From Accumulibacter sp. (lineage in GTDB: Bacteria > Pseudomonadota > Gammaproteobacteria > Burkholderiales > Rhodocyclaceae), in the NCBI GenBank assembly GCA_031276375.1, contig JAISNE010000102.1, forward strand, positions 1-11,825: a DNA stretch of 11,825 bases. Reading direction: 5' to 3'. Positions within the stretch are counted from its first letter, which is position 1; every line of letters begins with the position of its first letter. A model generated the notes under the pieces. The model was given only the letters and a program-made list of their open reading frames with translations, did not search any database and was not told the DNA's origin. Positions 1-7,100 of the stretch are shown one piece after another. The position numbers and the translations under genes are program-made.

Positions 1-2
1 CC

Positions 3-128
3 GAAGGGGGAGGTTTCCAACCGGAGTTTGTCTTCGATGAAACAAAACGGAAGGTGCGCGACTATAGCGCAAGTTGCCCGCCCTCCCCTTCATCGCAAAG
101 CCAGCTCCGGTTTGAAACCCCGCCCTTC
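3..128. repeat. Imperfect inverted repeat, 24-nt arms, left edge
   Basis: Positions 3-26 and the reverse complement of 105-128 match at about 21 of 24 bases; both arms begin GAAGGG and end AACCGGAG. Inside, GATGAA (near 35-41) faces TTCATC (near 89-94), so the pairing partly continues inwards. The arms enclose about 78 bp with no gene. It could be a small non-autonomous element, a REP-type palindrome or a long folded RNA. No transposase or target-site duplication is visible, and the element starts at the window edge, so its outer limit is unknown. Confidence 0.5.
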
Positions 129-222
129 AGGGGGCGCGAAGGTCGAAACCCCGGCCCGAAACATGGGTATCTACATCATCACATCCAGCGGAAAGGGGTT
201 TCTCATTGCCGTCCGCCAGGAC

Positions 223-270
223 CGTCATTGCGAGGGCCACAGGCCCGGTCCTGCGGCCCTCGCAATGACG
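223..270. repeat. Perfect 16-bp palindrome, CGTCATTGCGAGG family
   Basis: CGTCATTGCGAGGGCC at 223-238 is matched exactly by its reverse complement at 255-270. The 16-bp loop can itself pair, CAGG 240-243 with CCTG 250-253. The CGTCATTGCGAGG terminus recurs at 347-359 and, inverted, at 452-464, so this belongs to a family of dispersed repeats. It probably folds into a strong hairpin in DNA or RNA and may help end or stabilise transcripts. Confidence 0.8.
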
Positions 271-289
271 AAGGGGGCGTCATAAGGTG

Positions 290-354
290 GCGGGAGCATC
301 TTGCTCCCGGGCGTTCTGCGGGGGAGCTGGAAGCTCCCCCCACTTTCGTCATTG
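290..354 (+). repeat. Paired-hairpin repeat element, copy A
   Basis: Two perfect hairpins lie in tandem. CGGGAGCA 291-298 pairs with TGCTCCCG 302-309 around a TCT loop. GGGGGAGCT 320-328 pairs with AGCTCCCCC 332-340 around a GGA loop. A 10-nt spacer separates them, and CACTTT then CGTCATTG follow. A second copy with the same stem lengths, 10-nt spacer and 3' flank lies in the opposite orientation at 4065-4131. The stems are conserved by compensatory changes between copies (GCA/TGC in one, GCT/AGC in the other), which suggests selection for folding. Confidence 0.8.
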
Positions 355-464
355 CGAGGCGCGAAGCGACATGGCAATCCATTCGGCGGTTCGGTTTCCC
401 GAAGCGCCGGAGCAAACCACGAGGCCGTCTGGATTGCCACGGGCCTGCGGCCCTCGCAATGACG
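347..464. repeat. 118-bp inverted-repeat element with nested arms
   Basis: The ends CGTCATTGCGAGG (347-359) and CCTCGCAATGACG (452-464) are perfect inverted repeats. A second nested pair, TGGCAATCCA 372-381 and TGGATTGCCA 430-439, lies inside. The two pairs together give a long stem interrupted by a bulge. This arrangement resembles widespread bacterial palindromic elements or small MITE-like repeats. It overlaps the 3' end of the paired-hairpin element, so the two repeat types appear fused or nested. No coding function is seen. Confidence 0.75.
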
Positions 465-474
465 GGGGTTTGGA

Positions 475-504
475 GGATTGCCGTCCGCAGGACCGTGGCA
501 ATCC
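475..504. repeat. Small inverted repeat GGATTGCC/GGCAATCC
   Basis: GGATTGCC at 475-482 is the exact reverse complement of GGCAATCC at 497-504, with a 14-nt loop. The arm sequence is the same as the inner arm of the neighbouring element at 372-381/430-439, so this looks like a partial or second copy of that family. Confidence 0.65.
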
Positions 505-533
505 AGACACCCTTCCAGATGGCGTTATCGACC

Positions 534-553
534 GACGGCCCTGGAGGGCTGTC
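534..553 (-). terminator. Possible terminator hairpin after tonB-like gene
   Basis: GACGGCCCT (534-542) pairs with AGGGCTGTC (545-553), a 9-bp stem with one non-Watson-Crick position and a 2-nt loop. It starts about 10 nt after the tonB stop codon, a reasonable place for an operon end. No run of T follows on the minus strand, so a classical intrinsic terminator is doubtful. The stronger palindromes further left could do the job instead. Confidence 0.35.
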
Positions 554-563
554 GTCAATTTGT

Positions 564-1430
564 TCATTCCACCCGGAAGGCCAGCAGGGGGGCGACTTCG
601 GTTTCCCGGGCGGGGGCGGGGAAGGGAGCGGCGGCGAGGGTGGCGGTAATGGCGGCCTGATCCAGCGCGGGATGACCGCTGCTTTGGGCGATTTCGACCC
701 TGCCGCCCACGATTTCCCCCGTCAGGGCGATGCGAAAACGCACGCGGGGTTTTCCGGTAACGCCACTTTTCCTGAGTTCGCGCGGATAGCGCAGATGCGC
801 GTTGATGTGGCGGACAACCAGGGGCGCGTAGCGACGCAGGGCGTCTTCCTCGGTTTTTGCCGAGGTGATGCGCTTTGCCTGCTGGTTGTCATCCGCGCCG
901 GTGATTTGCGCGGCGGATGGCGCGGAAGGTTGGGCGCTGTCACGGGCGGATTGCGGGATTTGCGAATCGCGCGCCTCCGCCTCCGCCTCATGTCTCGCCG
1001 GTGTTTCGCGGCTTTCTTCCGGTGTTTCCTCAACGAAGACCGCCTCCTTCCCCGGCGGTTTCGCGGCCTCTTTTTCTGCCGCTTTTGCCGCCTCTTTCGC
1101 CGCCGCTTTTGCCGCCTGTTGTGCCACCTTTTGCGCGGCCTGTTCCGCGGCCACGGCCACGCGGGCGGGCGCGCCCGCCGCCGCCGGGCGGGCTGTCCGG
1201 GAGGTTTCGCCCCCTGCCTGCCGCGCTTCCTTTTGCCGTTCCCCGACAACGCCCAGGAAATCCAGGCTCAACCGTTCCGCCGGAGGGGTGTTTGCGACAA
1301 GGCGGATGTCCAGGCCGAAGGGCAAGGCGAACAGGCCGAAGATCGCGCAGGAAAGCAGGAACCAGGGCCAGAGCCGGGGCAAATGACGCGGCGTGGCGCG
1401 GCGCTCCATGCCGTGCTGCCCCGCGTTCAT
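564..1430 (-). CDS. tonB: TonB-like energy transducer protein
   Basis: This 288-residue protein is predicted to carry energy from an ExbB-ExbD proton channel across the periplasm to an outer-membrane partner. A single N-terminal membrane anchor (about residues 21-40, Trp/Phe/Leu-rich) follows a basic cytoplasmic tip. Residues ~94-124 are an Ala/Lys/Glu-rich, probably helical spacer, more like TolA than the Pro-rich spacer of classical TonB. The C-terminal domain (about 201-288) has TonB family marks: RYP at 214-216, the VRFRIALTGEI strand, SSGHPALD, and the PFPAP end. It is the last gene of the exbB-exbD-tonB set, and its ATG overlaps the exbD stop in ATGA. A GGAG sits at 1442-1445. An internal ATG at 1409 is a possible alternative start. 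The partner is unknown; the adjacent TpsB/TpsA pair is the obvious candidate. Confidence 0.87.
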   Translation of the reverse strand: MNAGQHGMERRATPRHLPRLWPWFLLSCAIFGLFALPFGLDIRLVANTPPAERLSLDFLGVVGERQKEARQAGGETSRTARPAAAGAPARVAVAAEQAAQKVAQQAAKAAAKEAAKAAEKEAAKPPGKEAVFVEETPEESRETPARHEAEAEARDSQIPQSARDSAQPSAPSAAQITGADDNQQAKRITSAKTEEDALRRYAPLVVRHINAHLRYPRELRKSGVTGKPRVRFRIALTGEIVGGRVEIAQSSGHPALDQAAITATLAAAPFPAPARETEVAPLLAFRVE

Positions 1431-1807
1431 TTTTCCGCGGTCTCCACCGCGATCTTGCCGAAGCCTTGTTGTTTCAGGCCATCGAGCACGTCAATGAAGG
1501 ATTGCAGGGCCACCGCGCGGTCGGCGCGCAGGAGGAAGGGCGTCTCCTTGTCCAGAGCGGCGGTCTGGCGCAGCAACGCTTCCAGGCGCAAGGGTTGGCC
1601 GTCCTTGTGGAGTTTGCCTTCCCTGTCGATTTCCAGTATCCAGTTTTCCTTGATCTGCGCCTTTTGCGCGGAGGCCGAGGGCAGGTTGACCGGGAGCCGT
1701 CCGGTGGCGATGAAGCTGGAAGTGGTGAGCACGATGGTCAGGAGCACCAGCATGATGTCGATGAACGGAATCATGTTCATGCTCTCGAAGGGTTTTTCGC
1801 CATCCAT
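1427..1807 (-). CDS. exbD: ExbD-type biopolymer transport protein
   Basis: This 126-residue protein matches ExbD/TolR proteins in size and layout: a short cytoplasmic N-terminus, one membrane helix (about 13-33), and a periplasmic domain. The helix carries Asp17 in the IPFIDIML context, equivalent to the proton-conducting Asp of the family. The LPVNLPSA segment just after the helix is also typical, as is the FLLRADRAV strand later. With ExbB it should form the inner-membrane channel that uses the proton gradient to drive the TonB-like protein. The start lies 1 bp after the exbB stop, and its AGGAG (1818-1822) lies inside the end of exbB, so translation is probably coupled. It overlaps tonB by 4 bp. 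The small size fits the short 'type 2' ExbD group. Confidence 0.93.
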   Translation of the reverse strand: MDGEKPFESMNMIPFIDIMLVLLTIVLTTSSFIATGRLPVNLPSASAQKAQIKENWILEIDREGKLHKDGQPLRLEALLRQTAALDKETPFLLRADRAVALQSFIDVLDGLKQQGFGKIAVETAEK

Positions 1808-1808
1808 G

Positions 1809-2255
1809 TCATGTGTTCTCCTGTTTGTTTTCCTCGCCGTGCCGCATTTGCCAGAGCAGGGTTTTCACCCTGGCCGCGCGCAGGAGGGTGTTGTAGAGCA
1901 CCACCGAGACGAGCGCGACCGCAAGCCCCGCCGCCGTGGCCTTCAGCGCCAGCGCCAGGCCGATCATGATTTCGCCGGTGTCGATGGCGGCGTTTTCGCC
2001 CATGCGATGGAAGGTGAGCATGATGCCGAACACCGTGCCCAGCAGGCCGAGATAGGGCGCATTGCTGGCGACCGAGGCAATCACGAAGAGACGGCGGGAC
2101 AAGGCCAGCTCCAGGGCCGCCGGAGCGGCGAACCGGGAAAGGTCGAGACGGGCATAGCTGTGGAAGCGTTCAAGCGCGATGGCCAGCACCAGCACGGCCA
2201 GGAAACCCAGCAATCCCATGATGCCGTAGTCGATGAGGTTGGAGAGCCAATCCAT
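1809..2255 (-). CDS. exbB: ExbB/TolQ-type proton channel, short form
   Basis: This 148-residue member of the MotA/TolQ/ExbB family has three membrane segments, about residues 11-28, 67-83 and 97-124. The family core is clear: [10 protein letters not shown] (Thr74, in the position of the conserved pore Thr) and [12 protein letters not shown] (Thr107). The cytoplasmic loop between the first two helices is only ~35 residues, far shorter than in E. coli ExbB, so this looks like the compact type-2 ExbB. The Glu that E. coli has before the ALxATA motif is not present, and the usual Pro in helix 3 is replaced. I chose the start at 2255 over an in-frame ATG at 2279 because AAGG at 2263-2266 is well placed for it, while 2279 has no ribosome binding site. 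It begins 55 bp after the tpsB stop and leads the exbB-exbD-tonB cassette. Confidence 0.92.
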   Translation of the reverse strand: MDWLSNLIDYGIMGLLGFLAVLVLAIALERFHSYARLDLSRFAAPAALELALSRRLFVIASVASNAPYLGLLGTVFGIMLTFHRMGENAAIDTGEIMIGLALALKATAAGLAVALVSVVLYNTLLRAARVKTLLWQMRHGEENKQENT

Positions 2256-2262
2256 GTGTTTT

Positions 2263-2266
2263 CCTT
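2263..2266 (-). promoter_or_regulatory. Ribosome binding site deciding exbB start
   Basis: AAGG (within AAAGGAAAACACATG on the minus strand) lies 7 nt before the ATG at 2255. No comparable site precedes the upstream in-frame ATG at 2279, so the shorter product is favoured. Confidence 0.6.
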
Positions 2267-2310
2267 TCACTTTCACCATGACAAGAGGGTTATTCGCGTG
2301 GCGGCAACGC

Positions 2311-3987
2311 TCAATAGCTCGCGCCCGCCATGAGCAGGACGCGCGTCCTGGATTGCCCGTCCACGGGATTCAGGGCGCGGGCGACCTGCAGGCGCACGAA
2401 GCCGAAGCCTTTTTGCGCCTGGTAGCCGATTCCCGCGTCCGAATAGCGGAGATCGTCTTTCGCGTCGGGATTCCAGCGCGTGTCGCTGTCATGAACCCGT
2501 CCGGTTCCGGCAAACAGGAAAGCCTGGTGGGCGATGTCGGCGACCGTGGGCAACGGGTGGCGCAGGGCGACATCCAGCCGCCAGCCGTTGTCGCCGGTCA
2601 GGCTTTCCCGATAGGCGCGCAGGCCGTTTGGTCCGGCGAGATTCATCTGTTCGCTGCTGTCCAGGTTCTTGCCGGAGAGGGCGTATTGCGCCGCGAGGCT
2701 GGTCTCCAGGCGCAAGGATCGGGTGAGCAAGACGCTACCGGCCAGGTCGAGGCTGAGTTTCCGGTAGTGGCCCTGCGTGTCCACGCCTTGTTTGTCGATG
2801 TCTTTCTCGGCGGCTTCCAGGAAATTCAATCGTCCCTGCGTGTAGGCGAGTTCCGCCTTGCCGTAGCCGCCGCCGCCTGTCCAGCCCTGGAGGGCGAGGC
2901 CCAGCGTTGTCACGCTGGCCTTCTTGTCGTTCAGGCGGATACCGTCGAAATCGTCGAACATCTTTTTTTGCGCGAACTCCAGCCGGACGCGCGCGTCCAG
3001 GGCGCGGCTGCGGATGAACGGATATTCCAGACGTGTTTCCCATTGCCGGGAGACGCCGCCGTAATCCAGGTCCAGGAAGCGACCGCCCAGTTCGTAGGTG
3101 GTCTCGCCCGCCGCCACTTCGGCGCGCAGGCCGTCGTGCCCGATGGGAAAGGCGTAGGCCAGCCGTCCGTAGACCAGGTCTGATTTCTCGCTTTGCATGG
3201 CGTCGACGGAAAGGCGGTCGCCGATGCCCAGGGGCGAATTCCAGGCCACGCCCGCCGTCAGCCGGTTCTTGCCGGTGTAGCGCGAGCCGTGGTTGTCGAG
3301 TATGGCGTGGGCGCTCCAGCGTCTTCCCGCCGGAATGCCGATGTCCAGATCGCTCGTACCTGCCGCCTCGCCCGGCGAGAGCGCGATTTCCGGCATTTGC
3401 GCGCCGGGCAGGTCGTAGATGGTCAGCATGGCGCGCTCTATCGCCGCCGTCCTGATGATGGCGTTTGGCGGCAGTTTGCGAAAGGGCGCCGAAACCCAGT
3501 CATCCCGCAGGGCGCTCTGGTTTTTTACGCGCACGGCGCCATAGCGTCCCGGCAGCGCCCGCAATTTCACGATGCCATCCCGCGCGTCCTGGTGCGGCAC
3601 GTAGACGCTGGCCACGGGGTAGCCGTTGGCGCGGTAGAGTTCGGTAATCGCGCTGGCGGCGGCCTCGATTGCCGCCAGCGTGAGATCGCGTTCCTGGTAT
3701 GGCAGGAGCGCCGCCCGCCATGTTGCTTCGGCAAAGGGCGGCGGTTCGTCGGCCTCCAGCGTGAATTCCCTGACCCGCAGGGTTTTTCCCTGCGGCAAGG
3801 TGAGGGGTTCGGCTTCCCGCCGTTCGATCCTTGGCGCGGGCGCGGGCGGCGGGGCCAATGGACGCGGCTTCTCCGTCTCCCGCCCGGCATCGCCAATGCC
3901 GTAGGGAACAGAAGGCGCGTGCGTCTGCGCGAAGGCGGACGACGCCAGCAGGAAAGAAAGCGCAAGGATGGTTCTATCGGGAGACAT
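2311..3987 (-). CDS. TpsB outer-membrane transporter (ShlB/FhaC/HecB family)
   Basis: This 558-residue protein is the outer-membrane pore of a two-partner secretion system and should secrete the TpsA encoded just upstream. Residues 1-20 are a signal peptide ending AFA. A Pro-rich stretch (about 41-54) follows. Two POTRA domains come next: about 69-146, ending in the family-typical ALPGRYGAV, and about 148-222. From ~223 to the end is a beta-barrel with many alternating aromatic strands. The LRAY motif (456-459) followed by GDNGW matches the VRGY/VRAY-type conserved loop that plugs the barrel in this family. The protein ends in SY, as expected of an outer-membrane insertion signal. The start at 3987 has GGAG 8 nt upstream. 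A longer in-frame reading from 4164 would translate the hairpin repeat and place the signal peptide internally, so I rejected it. Length is normal for the family. Confidence 0.93.
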   Translation of the reverse strand: MSPDRTILALSFLLASSAFAQTHAPSVPYGIGDAGRETEKPRPLAPPPAPAPRIERREAEPLTLPQGKTLRVREFTLEADEPPPFAEATWRAALLPYQERDLTLAAIEAAASAITELYRANGYPVASVYVPHQDARDGIVKLRALPGRYGAVRVKNQSALRDDWVSAPFRKLPPNAIIRTAAIERAMLTIYDLPGAQMPEIALSPGEAAGTSDLDIGIPAGRRWSAHAILDNHGSRYTGKNRLTAGVAWNSPLGIGDRLSVDAMQSEKSDLVYGRLAYAFPIGHDGLRAEVAAGETTYELGGRFLDLDYGGVSRQWETRLEYPFIRSRALDARVRLEFAQKKMFDDFDGIRLNDKKASVTTLGLALQGWTGGGGYGKAELAYTQGRLNFLEAAEKDIDKQGVDTQGHYRKLSLDLAGSVLLTRSLRLETSLAAQYALSGKNLDSSEQMNLAGPNGLRAYRESLTGDNGWRLDVALRHPLPTVADIAHQAFLFAGTGRVHDSDTRWNPDAKDDLRYSDAGIGYQAQKGFGFVRLQVARALNPVDGQSRTRVLLMAGASY

Positions 3988-3995
3988 TGGCGTCA

Positions 3996-3999
3996 CTCC
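3996..3999 (-). promoter_or_regulatory. Ribosome binding site deciding tpsB start
   Basis: GGAG lies 8 nt upstream of the ATG at 3987, on the minus strand. It supports the start that directly precedes the signal peptide rather than the longer frame that begins at 4164 within the 3' end of tpsA. Confidence 0.65.
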
Positions 4000-4064
4000 A
4001 TTCAGGGTTCGGGGTACAAAAGGGTTGCGTCGTTTTGCTTTCCATGGCGCATTGTCCAAAACAA

Positions 4065-4131
4065 CAATGACGGCAAAGTGGGGGGAGCATCCTGCTCCCC
4101 CTTGGGGTGGTCGGGAGCAGGATGCTCCCGC
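4065..4131 (-). repeat. Paired-hairpin repeat element, copy B, in tpsA-tpsB gap
   Basis: GGGGGAGCA 4081-4089 pairs with TGCTCCCCC 4093-4101 (TCC loop), and CGGGAGCA 4112-4119 pairs with TGCTCCCG 4123-4130 (GGA loop). The two stems are separated by 10 nt. Read on the minus strand, the element has the same order, stem lengths, spacer length and CACTTT...CGTCATTG flank as copy A at 290-354. It begins 21 nt after the tpsA stop codon and ends about 80 nt before tpsB, so the shared transcript would carry two strong RNA hairpins here. I see no convincing promoter in the remaining part of the 164-bp gap (3988-4151). Confidence 0.8.
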
Positions 4132-4151
4132 TACTTTTGGCGCGAATGCGC

Positions 4152-7100
4152 TCATTTCTTGCACGTCTCGTCCTGGGGTGTGTCGCAGTCGCGCAGGTCG
4201 AAGCGGCGACCATCGATTTCTATGTCTTCAACATCGGCGACATAGTTCTGGTCGAGGATGCGCAGGTTTTCCGCGACCGGGGGGGCGTTGTCGCCGAAGG
4301 AGAGGCCGAAACCCGCGCCGGAGCGGAAGGCGGCGGCCTGGGCGCGGGCGGCGGATTCCTGCTGGATGTTCGCGGAAATGGCCCGCGCGTCTTCGGCGGC
4401 GGTCGGTTGCGTTCCCGCGCCGCCTGTATCCCCTGGCGCGCTGCCGCTGGCGTCCCCTGTGTTCCCCGGAGACGCGCCGGGTTCCGCAATACCGCCGGGT
4501 TCCGTGCCGCCAATGCCTGTGCCGTCGGCCCCCGCGCCTCCCGTTTCGCCGGTTCCGGTTCCGTCGGTTCCTGTGCCTCCCGTTCCATCGGTTCCCGCGC
4601 CTTCCGTTTCGCCGGTTCCGGTTCCCGGTGTTCCTGTATTGCCGCCCGTGTTGTCGCCGGAGTTGTGGCCCGTATTGCCGCCGGTGTTATCGCCTGGATT
4701 GCCGCCGGTGTTGCCGCCGGTCGCGGAATTCAGGGCGGTTTCGTAGGCTTTTGCCGCCGCGCCGGGGTCGGTGGCCTGTTGTTGCTGGATGGCGGCGAAT
4801 TCCCCTGAACTCACGCCCACCGCGCCCGCGTGGAATTGTTCCGGGGTCAGGTTGGTGCCGTATTTGGCGTTGTAGGCGTCCAGGATCGGCGTGCCGCTGC
4901 CGCCGCCGTCGTGATGATGGTTGCCCATGGGAAGTACGCCGTTGCCGCCGCCATCGTGGTCGACGCCCGCCGTATCCTTGTCGAAAACGTTGCCATAGGA
5001 AAACGAAGTGCCGTCATGGTCCACGTGGGTGTAGCCCGCGAAACCGCCGACCCAGCCGCCGCCTTCCGCGCTGGAGCCGCTCGTCACCAAACCGCTGGAA
5101 GACGAATTCTGGATGCTGCCGTGGTAGTTCCAGCCCGCGAAGCCGCCCACCGAGGGGCCATAGGCCGGGTCGTAGCCGCCCAGGAGCAGGCCCATGTCGG
5201 CCAGGTGCGCGTGGCCGCTCGCCGAGCTTCCCAGGATGGCGGCTTGCCCCTGATTGACGCCGACAAAGCCGCCGACCTGCCCCACCCCCGTCACGTCGCC
5301 ATAGGCGTGACTGCGACTGATGATGGAGTTATAGGCGTTCTGGCCGACGAAACCGCCTGTTCCCTGTACCGGCGCGCCCGATGGCCCCTTGAAGACACCC
5401 GTGCCGCCGTCAACATTGCCGGCTGCGTAGCTATTGGTGATATAGCTTTCGTCCGTTGCCCCAACGAAACCGCCAACGTAAAACACCCCATCGGCGTGAA
5501 TGTCCACCTTCGCGTAACTGTTGGCAACAATGCTGACGCCGCCCTGATTGACCGTGCCAGTCTTGCCGAACATGCCGCCCACGCTGGAATGGCCAGCAAC
5601 ATCCTTCGTGACGATGATTTCGCCGGTGACAAAATCATTCTCGGCAATGCCGTAGTAGGCATTGGACAAGCCGCCTACGGCGAAACCGGAGGGGTTCTGG
5701 ACGATGAGCGAGATGTCCGCCAGGCCAAGGTTGGAGATTTTCGGCTGGTCGGCAACCGGACGGGGAATATCGGGGCCTTTCGAAGGGTCGTAGAAATCAG
5801 AGAGGGCATTCATCTGCACCGCTGCCTGGAGGCTGGAGTTGAACAGCCCGCCCCGGGTCGAGGCAAGGTTGTGGATGACATGCCCCAGGCCGTCGAGCGA
5901 ACCCTCCAGCGCGCCAAGCGGCGTCCAGTCGATGCCCGTGAGGTCAAGGTCGCGGCCCAGCGCGTAGAACCCGGCAAGGTTCGTGTCGATGGCCTGCAAC
6001 CCGGCAATCGAATCGATCACCGTGTAGGTGTTGGGCGTCTTGCCCGCCACGCCCATCTTCAGTTCGCCGCTGCCCGAAAAATCGACCTTGCCCGCGAAAC
6101 GGTCGGCGTCCGTGCCGTCGGCATACTTGGCGAAGGCCATGTTCACGCCGTAGAGCCGCGCGTCCAGATCCCCCAGGATGATCCCCGGCGCGTTCTTGTC
6201 GGCGCGGATGCTGCTCTCGCCATAGAACGCGGTCAGGTTGCCCGCGTCCGTCACGCGGAGCGTGTCGCCGATATTCACATTCCTGGCGGCGGCAAGCGTC
6301 AGGGTGTTTTTGTTCCACTGGATGGCGTCTTCCACGTTCACGTCGCCGGTTTTCGATTCGACGTGCACATCCAGCGTTTCCAGGAGCCGCGTGAGCGTCT
6401 CGCCGCGGGTCGTCGCGTTTTCATCCTCCCCGTCCACCCGGAAATCCCCGGCGCGGGCAAGACGCCACACGCCTGCCGCGCCATCCTCGCCTGTCGCGTC
6501 AATCCGCGTTCCGCCTTCAAGCGCCAGGCCGCCCTGTGTCAGGATACGGCCCGCCTCGCCGGTCACGGAGGCGACATCGAGCTTGCCGCCGACGCGGAGC
6601 GCGCTGGCGTCATTGCCGTCGTTTCCTGCCCAGACGTCGCGCAACGCGCCGGTTGTCGTATCGAGGGTGAGCGTGATGTCGGAGCCGCCGACCAGGGCAA
6701 TAGCGCCGCCCGGCGCGGTTGTCGCGCCCCGGTGGGTGATGGTGTTGCCCAGGAGCGCCACGTAGCCGTTTTCTCCGGTTGTGATGCTGCCGTGGGCTTC
6801 GATGCCGCCCGCCTGCTCCACACCCGGAATCGCGCCCGGAATCACGCCAAACCGCAGGACGCCCGCCATGAAATCCGCGTCCGCGATGTCCTGCGTGGCG
6901 GCGACGAGCGCGCCGACATCCACCGAGGACGCGCCCGTGAAGAGCACCCCCCTGGGGTTGATGATGTAGACCTGCCCCGGCGCGGTGATCGCGCCCGCAA
7001 TCAGGCTTTTTTCGCTGCCGGTCACGCGGTTCAGGGTTACGGCCCCCTGCCCCGGCTGGACGAAATCGACGGCATGGCCCACGCCGATGGAAAAGCCCAT

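Larger units (their letters stand above)
1..533. other. Gene-free region of palindromic repeats
   Basis: I see no credible gene here. Short open frames on both strands have no family-like sequence, and they overlap palindromes whose translations are just repeat sequence. The stretch lies downstream of the tonB-like gene and holds several distinct inverted-repeat elements, listed separately. Such clusters of dispersed palindromes are typical of intergenic space in GC-rich proteobacterial genomes. No tRNA, rRNA or convincing sigma-70 promoter was recognised. Confidence 0.75.

Noticed and set aside
1..533. Insertion sequence remnant
   Set aside because: Inverted repeats are present but no transposase fragment or target duplication; dispersed palindromes explain the sequence.
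2256..2279. ExbB start at 2279
   Set aside because: No ribosome binding site precedes it, and the extra residues are charged and unlike the family; 2255 is better supported.
2256..2310. Separate promoter for the exbB-exbD-tonB cassette
   Set aside because: The 55-bp gap after tpsB shows no convincing -35/-10 pair, so read-through from tpsB is the simpler view.
54..2333. Open frame of 759 codons on the plus strand
   Set aside because: It runs antisense through tonB, exbD and exbB and through the palindromic repeats; no domain or plausible start was seen.
3988..4164. N-terminal extension of TpsB starting at 4164
   Set aside because: It would translate the hairpin repeat, overlap the tpsA end and bury the signal peptide. 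The start at 3987 has a good GGAG site.
4405..4726. CRISPR-like array
   Set aside because: The repeats are short, degenerate, in frame with tpsA, and lack unique spacers of even length.
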